Shown: in pieces, positions 24,453 to 36,867 of the stretch
Layout: each line of letters begins with the position of its first letter
Position numbering within the stretch: position 1 is the stretch's first letter
Assembly: GCF_024763615.1 (NCBI RefSeq)
Contig: NC_077222.1
Location: 67,146,001 to 67,210,000 of the forward strand
Length of the DNA stretch: 64,000 bases
Source of the DNA: Phlebotomus papatasi
Lineage: Eukaryota; Arthropoda; Insecta; Diptera; Psychodidae
Reading direction: 5' to 3'
Program-made: the position numbers and the translations under genes
The notes under the pieces: model-generated
Databases searched by the model: none
The model's input: only the letters and a program-made list of their open reading frames with translations
Told to the model about the DNA's origin: nothing

Positions 24453-25821
24453 TAGGGTAAGGGCTCATAATTTTGGACAGGGTGCTTATTAGGGCGTTTC
24501 AACTAGGAAAAAAATGTTTTGGCACTATTCTCACGGTGCTGTATTTGATGAGACAAGAAAGTTTTTCTTCGACGACCATATATGATCAGACGCCGTTTAG
24601 AGGTGGCTGAACGACCGTCTCTGTAGTGTAAAATCCGGTAAAATCAGAAATTTGTTCTACAGAGAGGGTCGATCAGCCACCTCTAAACAGCGTCTGATCA
24701 TATGGTCGTAGAAAAAAAACTTTCTTGTCTCATCAAATACAGCACCGTGAGAATAGTGCCAAAAAATTTTTTTCTTAGTTGAAACGCCCTAGTGCTTATA
24801 AGCATCAATGTACTGAGTTTGAAGTGCGATAATTTCAATACTAATTAACTTTTTTGTTACTCTCTTTTCTGAAGGGTTGTTTAAAAACTTGGCAAGGGTT
24901 TATTGTCTTTGTTTTTACTAAAATTATTCTTAATACATTTAAAAATGAATTGATATGTAGAGGTGAATTTGACTCGAATTTTGGACAACTTGGTTATTAA
25001 TTTGGACAACTTGGCTGTATATTTGGACAGCTAATCCGCCTCAGGAAGATGCCCATTATTCTTTATTTTAAAGAAACTATCTTACCAAGTCCTCTTCCTC
25101 ATGTAAGGGAAATGTAGAATGTCACAAAAAGCCCGGAAACTTTCCAAGTCATTCATTAAAGTGAGTTGACTTCGGTACTCCAAGTACGTGCGGATTAGCG
25201 CATTCCTTGACCCTTTCCGGAAGTCATTCAAGGCCTTTCCCACTACATCTCATTCGTAGAGATGACGCTCCTTTATTTCTCCAGGCATTTGTCCAACCTA
25301 GTCATCACGAAAGCTAAAACTTCACGAAATTTCCGGAGAAAAACACCTGTCCAAACCAAAATAAGAACCATCACCTCACTGGTGAATTTCTTAGAAAAAT
25401 TTCCCATTTTTCACACGAAAAATATAATTCACAAGGCAAATATCACTTCAGGTCAAATGTACAAATCACCACTAACGTGAATCAACACAATATTCAATGA
25501 ATATTCAATAATATTACTCAAAAAAGGCGAAGAAACATTGTTAGTACTTCACCACAGCTAAATAAGACTGAAGTAAACACGAAGTTCTGTCATATTTCTC
25601 GTAAGCAATTGCTCACACTGAATTTTCAACAAAACAATTTCAACTCAAATTATATTCAAAATTTAATGTATTTAGTATTAAAATCTTCCAAAAAGAACAA
25701 ATATTTAGATAGAATTCATTATTCATCAAATATTGGAATAAAAATCCACAAATTTAATCAAGTTATTTTTATTGTCCAATTTTATCCTGAAAGTGTCCAA
25801 AATTATGAGCCTTACCCTATA
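24453..25821. mobile_element. TAGGG-type element, 1369 bp, CTCATAATTTTGGACA family
   Basis: The ends TATAGGGTAAGG and CCTTACCCTATA are symmetric, followed by GCTCATAATTTTGGACA on both sides. The interior repeats TTTGGACAACTTGG-type phrases near 24980-25030. It contains a complete TA-flanked foldback at 24490-24791. No transposase frame. Confidence 0.88.
24490..24791. mobile_element. 302-bp palindromic MITE nested in a TAGGG element
   Basis: TA flanks both ends. TIRs start GGGCGTTTCAACTAGGAA (right copy GGGCGTTTCAACTAAGAA), and pairing extends about 120 bp through TTTGGCACTATTCTCACGG and TGATGAGACAAGAAAG. The loop is near 24640. Confidence 0.88.
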
Positions 25822-26759
25822 CTGTTAAAGATTACTTATCTTCTTTGCAACTCGAGATTACAACATCTTTGAATAATTTCTTAAGCAAAAAATCTAAAAA
25901 CTTACAAAACTGCGTAAAACGGGTTCCAAACCAAAAGTTTATCTATATGTTACTTAGCTGGTGTCATTTCTTAAAGGGCAAAATTTTTGAGAAAATTTTC
26001 TATCAGTGTTTTTTTTAGAGCAAAGATCTATTGGATTTGAAAAATCCTTCCAATATTATTTGTTTCCTTTTTTCAAAATTCAACACTTTTGGTAAATGGG
26101 CTGAGACTGTACTCAGATCTTACAAGAGTCATTAGAAGTCTTAACTTTTCAATTTCTCATTACATTTTGAATAATCACTAAAATTTCACGCTATTAAGAG
26201 TTTAGAGAACTTCGTTAATTGGGGTAAATATCCAAACTTAAAACCGTGTAATGGTAAAAAAAACTGGATTTAGGATAACTAATAAATTTTTAAAAATTAA
26301 TTACTATCAACAATAACTTACATTACTTGTCCATTTAAGACTTGCCCGATAAAATACTTTTAAAACTTGTCCACTGTCCGAAATGAATAAGATATTGGCA
26401 TTGCGGAGTCTTTCTAAATTTTAACCTTCGAAAAAAAAAAAGTTTTGAAAGAAGCCATTATTAGTATAGTCAAACTCTAGTAGAAAGTTAGTTATATGGT
26501 TTGGAAAAATCAGGATGGCCCAGAATTGAAAGCCTTTAAGAACAGTTATATGTAGTTGAAGTTCTTGCAATGTTCACCAGAGAATTCGTTTCTTATTAAA
26601 TTAAAATAATTGGAATTTTTGTCAAAGCTCTCAACCCTGTGGATCTATTTTAGTGAGCCAATTAGGACTGTTTTTGAATTTGAAAGTTCGTTTTATACCC
26701 ACACTAAACTTTGTCACTTTAAAGTGTATTTGCGAATTTTTCATTAAATTTTGACACAT
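25822..26759. other. non-coding AT-rich stretch
   Basis: No frames, element ends or RNA-like structures that I can support. Confidence 0.5.
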
Positions 26760-26961
26760 TAGGGTAAAATGGGGTAATTTGGGACCACTTACAATGTGGG
26801 ATATTTGAGATTCAAAAGAATGAAAATCTGTTTCAGTTCTTCTTAATCGTCTTTTTCTTTTATTTCGCGGTCATTGTTTTCTCTTTGCTCATCTGAAATA
26901 GTGACAAAATCTCGAGTGTCCCAATTTATAACTGGTTCCAAATTACCTCATTTTACCCTAA
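26760..26961. mobile_element. TAGGG-type MITE, GGGTAATTTGGGACC family
   Basis: 202 bp with TA at both ends. Left end TAGGGTAAAATGGGGTAATT; right end its near-perfect complement closing at TTTTACCCTA. Confidence 0.88.
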
Positions 26962-28442
26962 TCTCTCTTTGTTTAACTTATTACTTTGTTAAGAAAAAAA
27001 GATAAAGTTAACACAGGGAAATAAAGTTAACTCATTGTATGATCTAACAAAGATCTATTAGCAAAGAGAAATCCAGTGAAATATAAAAATTAAAAAGAGT
27101 TAAAAAGCTTATCTAAAATTCGATGATAAATTACTAAATGTTCCTAAATGTTAAAGTGTCAAAATGTAAAGTAAACAAACGTAAGATAAAATTTCTAATT
27201 GAAAAACGGATCTAAATAAATTTTTTCTCAATTTATAGAGGTCCCTTAAAGATCTCTAGTCGCTATCTCATATTAAATGGACAAATAGCCAATAACTCTT
27301 TTTATGGTCCTTGATATCTCGAAGTCGATGGATTTCATTATAGCATTCTCTATGAAGTTTGAGCAATGAAACCACCCGAAAGTTTTTCAAATGCTTAAGA
27401 AACAAGACGACTTGAAAATTTTCTCCACTCTTGGCGAACGAAATGAAAAAAAAAGACGAAAACAGCCAGAATCAGAGACGAAATTGAAAAGTAAACGAAA
27501 GTGGATGGCAATTTAAAATTCTACATATAAACTGTAATCACTTGTCTGATGCAAGAGAATAAAGATGAATAGCACTTCCACCAGTGAAAGGACTCTGCAA
27601 AAGCCTGCAATTTCCAAGAACACCATTGATGTGAGTAAAATTTTCTCCGGTAATTTTCAACACCTCGCTAATCCTTCACATTCACTGTCAAGGAAGATGT
27701 GAAAATTTCTCTCTTTTTTTCTGACGTACCACCTTTCATCTTACCCTCAAACCCATAGAAGTACCATAGGAAGAAAACGGAGGAGAAAAATATCAATTCA
27801 TCGATGAAAATCGATTTCCATTCATGGGTGAAAATATATGTGCATAATGCTCCCCGGAAGAAGGATAAAAAATAAACTTTCAATATATATTCGCACATCC
27901 TTTCAACATTGTGGCAAATATCGAGTAGAAAGTGGGGCTCTTGTGCGCCCCAAAGCATCATACATCCACCCGCCAAAAGCTCACCCTCGAGCCTCAAAGA
28001 CGATACCCTTGCTATTTGTGTTCTGCAAAGATCTGCGCCAATTTCCCGCGAAATATTTTTCTAGCGAAATTGATTTCACATCTTTGGACTGGGTGTGTGT
28101 GCGTTGGAGTCGAGGAACTCCTTACCATTCAAAAATATACTCACTTTGACACTCAAATCAATCTGCTCTTGTTTATTTTTGGGCATAAACACTTCTCGTT
28201 ATACCAAATAAATTAATATTAATAAATGGAGAATTTAAAGCTGTTGGTAAGGCTTTGATGAACTTTTGTTCTTTAATATTTCACATGTTTAAGGATTAGT
28301 TAATTTTTATAGACTCAATTTTATAATTCCATGCATTTCCGAGAAGGATTGTCTTATTACCTATTTATTGTCAATTGCTGCCCGACCTTTGCAAACTAAA
28401 GACGTGCTTAAGTGCTAATTTAATAAGTTTCTAAGATAGAAG
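26962..28442. other. non-coding; weak first-exon candidate at 27565-27630
   Basis: An ATG at 27565 opens 22 codons (MNSTSTSERTL, then QKPAISKNTID) ending exactly at a GTGAGT donor (27631), with an in-frame stop 18 bases upstream of the ATG. Composition is exon-like but no partner exon is recognised. The stretch 27660-28150 is less AT-rich with overlapping open frames on both strands, none recognisable. Confidence 0.3.
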
Positions 28443-28663
28443 TAGGTGAAAGCGCCCATGCTTTGGATGGTTACAAGCTTCATCATGACTAAATTTTTCC
28501 TATTTTTCTAAGTAAATGTGACTCCGCAACATATTTTAAAAACAGGACACTTCCCCTAGTTTTTCAAATAGAGGTAGGATGAGTGACATTTATTGAAAAA
28601 CATAAGATAAATTTAGTTATTATGAAACTTGGGACCGTGCAAAGCATGGGCACTTTCCCCTTA
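28443..28663. mobile_element. TAGG-type MITE, GCGCCCATGCTTTG family
   Basis: 221 bp. Left end TAGGTGAAAGCGCCCATGC; right end complement GCATGGGCACTTTCCCCTTA. One of the shorter members of the TAGGG-ended group. Confidence 0.75.
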
Positions 28664-28737
28664 TACAATGGAATTTTTAATAAAAAATATTTACTAGTTC
28701 AAGATGTGGAGTTTATGCTTACTTTATGCTTATTCGC

Positions 28738-29076
28738 GTCCCGCCTGGCCGTGGTGTCGCATATAAGATTAATATTAATATGAAGAAAAGTCGGAGAGAA
28801 AGGTATAGTATTTAAAATTTCAAATGGAATATCACGTGTGTTAGAAAGAGTACACTCTAGTGGAGTAATACGATGAGTAAGATATTCGTATTATTTGCTT
28901 TCTGAATCGTATCACATGCAATTAGAGCAATATTCCATGCGTGCCGACTGTGATTCTGTCAGTTTTCGAGCGAAACGCGAGAGAGAGGCATAATAAAACA
29001 CTTGCTATCTTTTTTTGCCATTCTCGCAGTTCAGAAAGTATTAATCTTAATATAATCTTATATGTGATATGGTCAT
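28738..29076 (+). mobile_element. MITE with GTATAAGATTAATATTAA ends, left copy of an inverted pair
   Basis: About 340 bp. It begins GTGTCGCATATAAGATTAA (28754) and closes with the complement CTTATATGTGATA near 29063, so it has TIRs of its own. A second copy in the opposite direction follows after about 20 bases. Internal identity between the copies is about 90% by eye. Confidence 0.85.
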
Positions 29077-29098
29077 GGTGCAAATGATTGAAACGTCT

Positions 29099-29443
29099 GA
29101 TGACCATGTCACATATAAGATTAATATTAAGATTAATACTTTCTGAACTGCGAGAATGCCAAAAAAAGATAGCAAGTGTTTTATCGTACCTCTCTTTCGC
29201 GCTTTGTTCGAAAACTGACCGAATCACAGTTGGTACGCATGAAAAATTGCTCGAGTTGCCTGTAATACGATTCAGAAAGCAATTAATACGAACAGTAATA
29301 TCTTACTCATCGTATTACTTCACTAGAGTGTACTCTTTCTAACACACGTGATATTTCATTTGAATTTTGAATATTATATACCTCTCTCTCCGGCTTTTCT
29401 TAATATTAATATTAATCTTATACGTGACACCGCGGTGAAGGGA
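29099..29443 (-). mobile_element. same MITE, right copy, head-to-head
   Basis: It begins ATGTCACATATAAGATTAA (29106) and ends near GTGACACCGC (29425-29434). Together with 28738-29076 it forms a palindrome of about 700 bp. Transcription through it would give a long double-stranded RNA hairpin. Confidence 0.85.
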
Positions 29444-29962
29444 CATATTTCTCATACACATTATAAATTTAATAAAAAATTATAAACTGAATAATGTAGA
29501 AAATTGCAATAAAAGCCCGATATATGAAAATAAATAATTAGTAACATTAATCACTTTTTTGAATTGTATCATAATTCTCGATTACTCCTTACTTTTTGAC
29601 ACATAAAATTTTTGTACAACTTTTAATTAGGAATTGTATAAAATGGGTAGGACTAGTGATTCCAAATAACCGAGTTTTTGGGATAGACGGTTAAGCAGTT
29701 TTGAATGGTTCTGAAACCGGTTTACCGGTTTAAAACCGGTTTCAGGTTTAGGATTAGATTATGGGATTAAGAGCAATTTTCAGAAACTAAACTTTGATGT
29801 AATATTTAACACATAAATATATTCTAGACTTTTTTTTTAAATTTTATTGCTTTATTTTGTTTTTAAAATAATATTTTAAAATAGTTCAGAAAATTTTAGA
29901 GTACAGTAAAATTACTGGAAGTTTTTCCAATAATATAATACCGTGGAGAAGTTAATACAATG
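29444..29962. other. non-coding AT-rich stretch
   Basis: A small self-complementary patch at 29715-29745 (ACCGGTTTAAAACCGGT). Nothing else supported. Confidence 0.5.
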
Positions 29963-30175
29963 TAGGGGAAAGTACTCTCCCTTCGAACGTTCATGCCTTC
30001 GAATAATGTGAATTTTCTTTTAGTTTTCCTAGAGACTGACACACGATTATCACATAATCATCAATAATGGATGATAAGCTATTTAATAAAAATAGGTAAA
30101 TCTCTTAGGAAAAATAAAAGAAAATTCATATTATGCGAAGGCATGAACGTTCGAAGGGAGAGTACTTTCCCCTAA
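29963..30175. mobile_element. TAGGG-type MITE, CTTCGAACGTTCATG family, full copy
   Basis: 213 bp. The left end TAGGGGAAAGTACTCTCCC and the right end are perfect complements for about 60 bp (through TTCGAACGTTCATGCCTTCG). A 5'-half copy lies at 47035-47170. Confidence 0.9.
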
Positions 30176-32948
30176 ATTGCCGTAAAAATATTTATTTTTT
30201 TGTACAATTTATTTTTCTTAGAATAAATCGATTATAAAAGTTGTAATTTTTGAAAATCTTTAATGAAGACATTCCTAAAAATTTTATTCTTAGTTCTTGG
30301 CAATTCAAAAAAAAAATTATAGAGAATGTTCTGACGAACAAACCGAAAGGCTTTTCTTTCCTCTTTATTTTCAAAATCCTGACTAGTTTAATCCTGTTAA
30401 ACTTAAGTTTAACAAAATTTAATTTGGAGGCAAAAAGGTCTTAAAAAGATTTAGGATTAATATCTAACCCTGTTAACTTTATTAACTTAGATTTTTCTTA
30501 GTGTAATATTAAGTCAAACCAGAGACACATGAGAATATCAAGCAAATCCGACAAAAAAATACCTACAACTCTCGTCATATTTTCACGGAACAATAAAATC
30601 GTGTCTAACATTGATGCGAATTTTGATCGCTTCCGGTTATATTGGGAGTTCCTTTGCAGCTTTGGAAAACTTCTATCTCTACCCCACATTCTCTCATTCC
30701 TCCAGTGCCATTTTATCTGAGAAATTTTAGAAAATCTTCACCCAATTTCCATACAAAGCCCATCAGAGCTAGGGATGAGGGTGGGATATTGATGGCAGGA
30801 AGATGTTGGGGGAGGAAAACGATGCGGAAATAATGAAGGCAATGGAGTCTCTTTGGTACAATATAGAGTCTGGAAGTGTCTCATGTGCCTACCTGACTTT
30901 TGGGGGTAACTCTATTATTTTTATGGCCTCCATTGGGGCGCCATTTTCCACCCACTCAAGTGATTTCGATTTGAGTGTTTTTTACCGATGACGGCGTTCA
31001 GTTTTTTTTTCACTCCTGAAGAGACTGGTATATAGCGGAAAAAAGCCCAGAACAACGAACCAAACGCGGGCAATTTCCCATTCAATATCTGTTTGTCTGA
31101 TGTGGCAAAGAGGGTGAAAGCCGAAGGAGTAAGTTATGGTGGTAAACGTGTATGAGGAAAATCCTCAATGGTCCTTTTTTCCGCGCCAAATGCGAGGGAT
31201 GCCTTTTTATTAGGTCTCTTCTACTTGGGCAGGCTAGAGGATTCTGGGGAGAAAAAGGATGCAAAACTATTGAAAATTGGTGATTGTGGTACGAAATGGT
31301 GACCATTGTTCCAGCCGATAAATAAAACACTCAAATGTCTCCATTGGCTTCCTATGGGCATCAGACAGACGAATGCCTAGCCACTTTTAGACAAAAGCTG
31401 ACAAAATTGGCGACTCGGCGAGATGCCATTCATGTCTCTATAACACTGATATCCATGAGTAGTGAGTTGTGAAAATTCAATAGGAGGATACACATCTGTG
31501 GCTCCCTTTTTCGACTATTTTTATAGACGACGACTCTAGAACTAGAAATAAAAGAGCACTTTGAGAAAAAAAAGGGTTTCAATTTCCACCACTGACTCCA
31601 ATTCCAATCCATTGAATCATTCCTAATCTATCTTCACATTCGATGGATCAAATAATTTTCCACTCAAATGCTTTGAGATCCATGAAAATTCTGAAATGAA
31701 CTAATTTTCTATCAATGATGGAAGGAATTTTCTCTACTTCTCCTTCATATTGAAGCTTAGGGTTTCATTTTTTGAATGTCCAACAACCCAGAAACAAAAG
31801 GTTGATTGGAGGTTAAGTATATCAAATCACCAATTTTCTGACGCATAGTGAAAGCTTAATAAATTATATGAAGTTAGTCAAAATGGATCATAGGTATTAC
31901 ATTTTGACGTCTATATATTGTAGGTGCAAAGTCACGAAAATCTTTAAAAATAAGCTTCAATCAATAGTTTTCATGGTAAATTTCCACCTTTTCAGATAAG
32001 GAATTCTATGATCTGAAATGAAGAATTAGTTTTCATAAGGAAAACCGATGGAACAGACATTCTTGCTCAATATCCAAATGGGAATATTCTTACAACACAC
32101 TGGGGTTCTTTTTCCCACATTTTTTCACCTTCCTCTGTTCCATTTTTTCCCCATTTACGTGGAAATTGAAACTCACAATTAAATTAAATTGCCTCAATAT
32201 TTGCCATTTCCTCTCTATACCTTTGCCCCACTCTCGGAAAGTCCTTTTTTCAACAAAATACCAAAATTAACCCAAAAATGTAAGAGGATGGTAAAAAAAA
32301 ATTATTCATGAAAACACATTCAACAGATGTCCAACAATTTAGCATTTTATAATTCAGGGACAATGTGACCTGAGGTGTGGGAGGATTTTTGCATTCAGCC
32401 GTGGTTGCACGTATCTGGAGACCATCCCTCAGAGTGGGTTGGAATGTTACGTCATAATAAATGGGTCTCCATTCTCTTGGTAGAAAGACGATTTATTTTT
32501 CCGTTTATATTTGAATACACGAGGTGGAGCTGAGAAGACAGCACCACAATAAATTCTGAAAGAAGAAGATAGTCTAGTCACTAGACTCCGGAGTCCCGAG
32601 TGAAATTTAAGCAAATTTTAAGTATCAAATTACGAAATGAAAATGAGCATTACTGTACGTGAAATTTTTGTGTGACATAGAACTCCTTGATGAATCCATT
32701 CATCATTTATGTTCCTGTATTAAAAAAAATATATTTATTTTGATCCTTTATCAGGTCCTGTACTTAAACTTTCTAAAACACAATAGACTCTGACTTCTGA
32801 AAAGGATCGTTCACATAATTTATTAAGTGATGCTTTTTGAACTCTTTTAATACGCAATCTCTTGATACTTTCACGGTCAGATCACTTGAAGAGGGCGTGG
32901 CTTAAAATTATGCGTCAACTATACAGAACGTCAAATAATGTAATTTTG
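30176..32948. other. about 2.8 kb non-coding DNA
   Basis: The stretch 30780-31620 is less AT-rich and seems single-copy. Open frames there overlap on both strands and are not recognisable; 30803-30991 (+) is the best of them but has no splice or family support. 31620-32948 has no supported features. Confidence 0.4.
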
Positions 32949-34144
32949 GTAAGGGAGACCGGGGAAGTTTGGGACACGGGTAGTGTGGGACGAGGCGATT
33001 TATTCATTGAAAGGGACAGATAATCCTAACCGGCTTATGTAGGTGAGATTCTTAACGTGAGCTAACTCGGAGTGCATGCAAATTCGATTTGGAGCTGAAG
33101 GTGGGAGACGCCATTCAGTTATCTTGAATAGAATTCGTGAAATTATACAAATTTTGTATTTAAACCAAAATATCAAGGATTTGGATGAACTGACAGAAAA
33201 GTGTTATATGGGTGAAATGTAGACCAGAATGTTCTCTATAATTTTCCTATAGAACATGATCTCATCGATTACTCAGAAGCCAAGATAAGCGAGGTTTTTT
33301 TGTTTCTTAACTCGTTTTTCATCCAGAGTGCCCCAAGTAGTCATTTGTTGAACTTCAACTATATCAAAGAATTGTTGTATTTTGCGGGACTTTCCATTTA
33401 AACCCCTATTTTAAGTGTCTTGGTGGAGTAGAGGCAGTCAAATTGACATCTGAGTGATTTCAAAGCGTTATTATTGGAAAAATCAATTTTTTCACACTTA
33501 AACGGCAAAATCGGAGTGATAGCGTAGTCTGAGCGGAAAATGATGTCTGGACGAAATGTAGAGACAAATGTGCTCTACAATTATGTTGAAGTAATCATCA
33601 AAATCGGTTCAGCGACAGTCGAGATAATTGAGGTTATGTGATATTGAAATTGGTTTTTCGACTGTGGCGCCCCTGGTGTTGGTCCCACGAAGTTCAAATA
33701 TTCTAGAAAGTTGTAGCATTTGGTGAGATCTTTCGTTTAAGCCCTCATTCATCAAAATCGGTCACATAGAACCGGAGATATGATTTTTTGAATTTTGTGA
33801 ACTTTGACCCCTCATATCTCCGGTTTTATTGAAACCACAGCGCACATACGCACCATTTTGGAAACGTCCTAGACTGGACTACAACATACATCATTGACTT
33901 GCACAATGCCGTTTTTGAGAAAAGTGACTTTGAATTTCGATGAATTTTGACGCTATCACAGCGCCACCTGTGGTGACTTTTTGAACTTCCATCTGAAAGT
34001 GCTCATTGAGACGAAACCAAAAAGGTAAAATTTAGGTCGCTATGTTAGTTAGAACCGGAGATAGAGGCCGGTCAATGTTCGAACTTTGACCCCTTATAGC
34101 TCGGGTCAGGGGTTATGGATCGACTTAAGGTTTTTTTTGTTTGA

Positions 34145-35027
34145 TACACCGAGAAAAATTTGGATGGTATTTTCTACAAATCGTGTCTTTAAATTCTACT
34201 GCCTCAAAAGATAGTAGAAAATACCATCCTCCATAGATACTTTCCTTTAGAATCTACCATCTTGACATTTTAAAATTTACTATCCTATGGATAGTAAATT
34301 CTAACAGCCGGATGGTAAAATCTACTATCCTCCTTTAGATTTTACATTGATCTCTCTTAGATTCTAATATCCGGGAAGTAAATTTTACTGGCCGCATATT
34401 TGATGTTAAAATTTAACTGGAAGACAGTAAATTTTAACGGAGGATAGTAATTTCGATTGAAATTACTATCCAAGCCAGTTAAATTTGCCATCCTGCTGTT
34501 AGAATGTCATTTTGGAATATCGTGTGTGCCGATGCAACAGTTCCCGATATGCTTTGAATACATTATAGCAATTCGTGGCGCAGCTGGAAGATGCTGGACT
34601 GTCATCACAAAGGTCGCGTGTTCAAATCTCGGCTGAGTCGTCAATGTTGGAAAAAGATTTTCACGCATCAAAATGGCTTGAAATACAGAGAATGTCATCC
34701 AGGAAGGGCCTCAAGCCCTCAAATAATGGCCAAAAATCAATGAAAATAAGGAAAAATAAATTTTTCCGACATTTTTCATTCTAATATCCGGTTAGTAAAA
34801 TTTACTATCCTGCCAGTAAAATTTACCATCCGGATAGTAAAATCTAATATCCGGGGATATTAGAATTTACCATCCGGCTATTAGAATTTACTATCCATGC
34901 AATAGATTCTACAATTTTTGACAGTCCAATTTAATATCGCGTTTGCTGGGTGACTTTTTTACTATCCGGCCATTAGAATTTTGTATGGAGGATGGTAAAT
35001 TTTACCATCCACATTTTTCTCGGTGTA
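34145..35027. mobile_element. 883-bp element built of GGATAGTAAAATT-type units, with a tRNA-like insert
   Basis: TIRs TACACCGAGAAAAAT followed by TGGATGGTA, with TA at both ends. Inside, many short copies of GG(A/C)TAGTAAA(A/T)TTTAC in both orientations occupy 34160-34500 and 34780-35010. A tRNA-like segment (34572-34635) sits in the middle. Confidence 0.85.
34572..34765 (+). mobile_element. tRNA-headed SINE (type E)
   Basis: A-box TGGCGCAGCTGG (34576-34587) and B-box GTGTTCAAATCTC (34617-34629), a body of about 110 bp and an A-rich end near 34740-34765. It interrupts the unit array of 34145-35027, so it is younger than that element. Acceptor pairing is too poor for a working tRNA. Confidence 0.65.
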
Positions 35028-35957
35028 GGTATAATCAACGGCTACAACATACTAAATTTTCAGCCCGATGCACAATGGAATTTTTGAGTTATTTAACTTA
35101 TTAGATTTAAAAATTTTCTTTTTAATAATAGCGCACCTAGCGGTGGTTTTATGAACTTGCGATGTTAGAAGGGGAAGTGGCATTTCACGAGAGCTTTCCA
35201 AAAAGCCCTCACTTTTTAAATTTTGACAATTAGAACCGGAGTTATGACCATTTTAAGAAATTTTTTTTGGACCCTTATAGCTCGGGTCAGGGGGGTCGGG
35301 GGACCTTAAGTTTGGTATTGATGGAAAGCTCTAAGGCCCAGCTATAACATACTAAAATTTGAGTCCGCTGAATGCCATAGGGGCGGAGCTATTGAGAAAA
35401 CAAAAAAAGGGGGGTCTTCAAAATGGCGGAAGGGGGGGTGGGGGGTGGGGGGTCAATGCACCAAGTTGCAATTTTCACCCGATATATAACCTTTGCCGAA
35501 AACCGCAAGTCGATATCTTTTTTAGTTTAGGAGCTATTAAGCTCCAAAGAGCGGCCGGCCGGCCGGCCGGGAACGTAAAATAGCCACATATATATTCGTG
35601 ATCAGGAAGTGGCGAAACACATTTTGGCCAAGTTTGAGGTCGATCGGACGACATGAAATTTTGTTAGGATTATAGTAGGTGAGATTGTTAAGAATCTCAC
35701 CTAATAAATGGGATTTAACCACTGCTCAATCGTAGGCAACATTAAGATGTACATTGACTAAAAGAATAGATATTGTCAGATTTATTATTTGTGGAGCTCA
35801 GAGGCAAAATGACACATATCCTATGGCTAAAGCATAGGATATGTGTCATTTTGCCTCTGAGCTCCACATTTAAATTCTATGAACAGTTTTTTTTAGAAAT
35901 CGATAAAAAGAGTACATTTTTGATGTCCCAATTTTCCTCTTTGTATTTTATATCAGC
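35028..35957. other. interior of the composite element: G-runs, GGCC repeat, perfect hairpin
   Basis: At 35422-35452 several runs of 6-7 G lie close together (quadruplex-prone). At 35551-35570 GGCC is repeated in tandem. At 35790-35869 there is a hairpin with 36-bp perfect arms (TGTGGAGCTCAGAGGC, then AAAATGACACATATCCTATG) and a 7-base loop. Confidence 0.75.
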
Positions 35958-36290
35958 TACAGTGCCCGTTTTCTAATCCGGATCGCCGTAATCCGGACAA
36001 GTTCTCGACGGTTACGTTTAAAATCATTTTGAGGTTATGTATGCATGCGTGTTCAGCAATGAAAAATGAACTATACTGTGATATTTTTGTTTAATAAATG
36101 AAGTATAATAGAATAGACTCCTCCAATTATGTATTTTTACTCTTCTTTAAAAGTTTTATTGTAATTCTACAAATAAATCTTGTATTCATTTTCGAGACGT
36201 TGAATAGATTAAAAAAAATCCATCCGGATTACGAAGCGGACATCTGTCATTTTGTCTCCCAATCATCCGGATTATAAAGCGGGCACTGTA
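35958..36290. mobile_element. pogo-like MITE, TA-CAGTGCCCG ends
   Basis: 333 bp including TA on both sides. The TIR CAGTGCCCGTTTTCTAATCC on the left against CAGTGCCCGCTTTATAATCC on the right, followed by repeated CCGGAT/CCGGAC boxes at each end. CAGT terminus and TA duplication fit the pogo/Tigger group. Confidence 0.88.
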
Positions 36291-36867
36291 TAAACAAAAC
36301 TTTTTTTTATCTCATTCATTAGCTGTCAATGTAATCTGGGAACGTATTTTTATAAAAGTTTCAGAGATTATACACTCTTGTTTTTTACTTAAAGGTTTTA
36401 AGTATCAAAACTACACGCGGGGATGTTTAGGACACCTGAAAGGGGATGAATGGGACGTTGATTTTCGACAAGAATCGTTACTGATCGTTACTGTCAAAAT
36501 AGAGAGTAATTCCCAATTTCTACTGGAAATCTCCCTCTTCTGCAAACTGAAACAGTTGAGCAGTTGTCTACAGAGACAATTAAACATTCAATGTCTTAGG
36601 AACCAATAATTTCTTCTCCTGAAGATATTCGACCTTTGTCTAATCCTGTTAAAAACTATTTTTTTGAAAACTTCTCGAGCAATACCCTCTACAATTCTAA
36701 TAAGTTCTCCAGAACAGGCAAGGCGAGAGCTTATTCAGAGAAACCAGTATAAACAGGTACCATGAAGTTGTCGAAAAATCAAACAGAAATCCGCCAATAA
36801 GTTCAAAACTAAAAGTGTCAAGATAGTCTATTCGCCTGAGGAATTTGTTGATAATAATTCTAATAGA

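Noticed and set aside
34572..34640. Functional tRNA-Asp-like gene
   Set aside because: A and B boxes fit, but acceptor and anticodon stems pair poorly, and it lies inside a transposable element.
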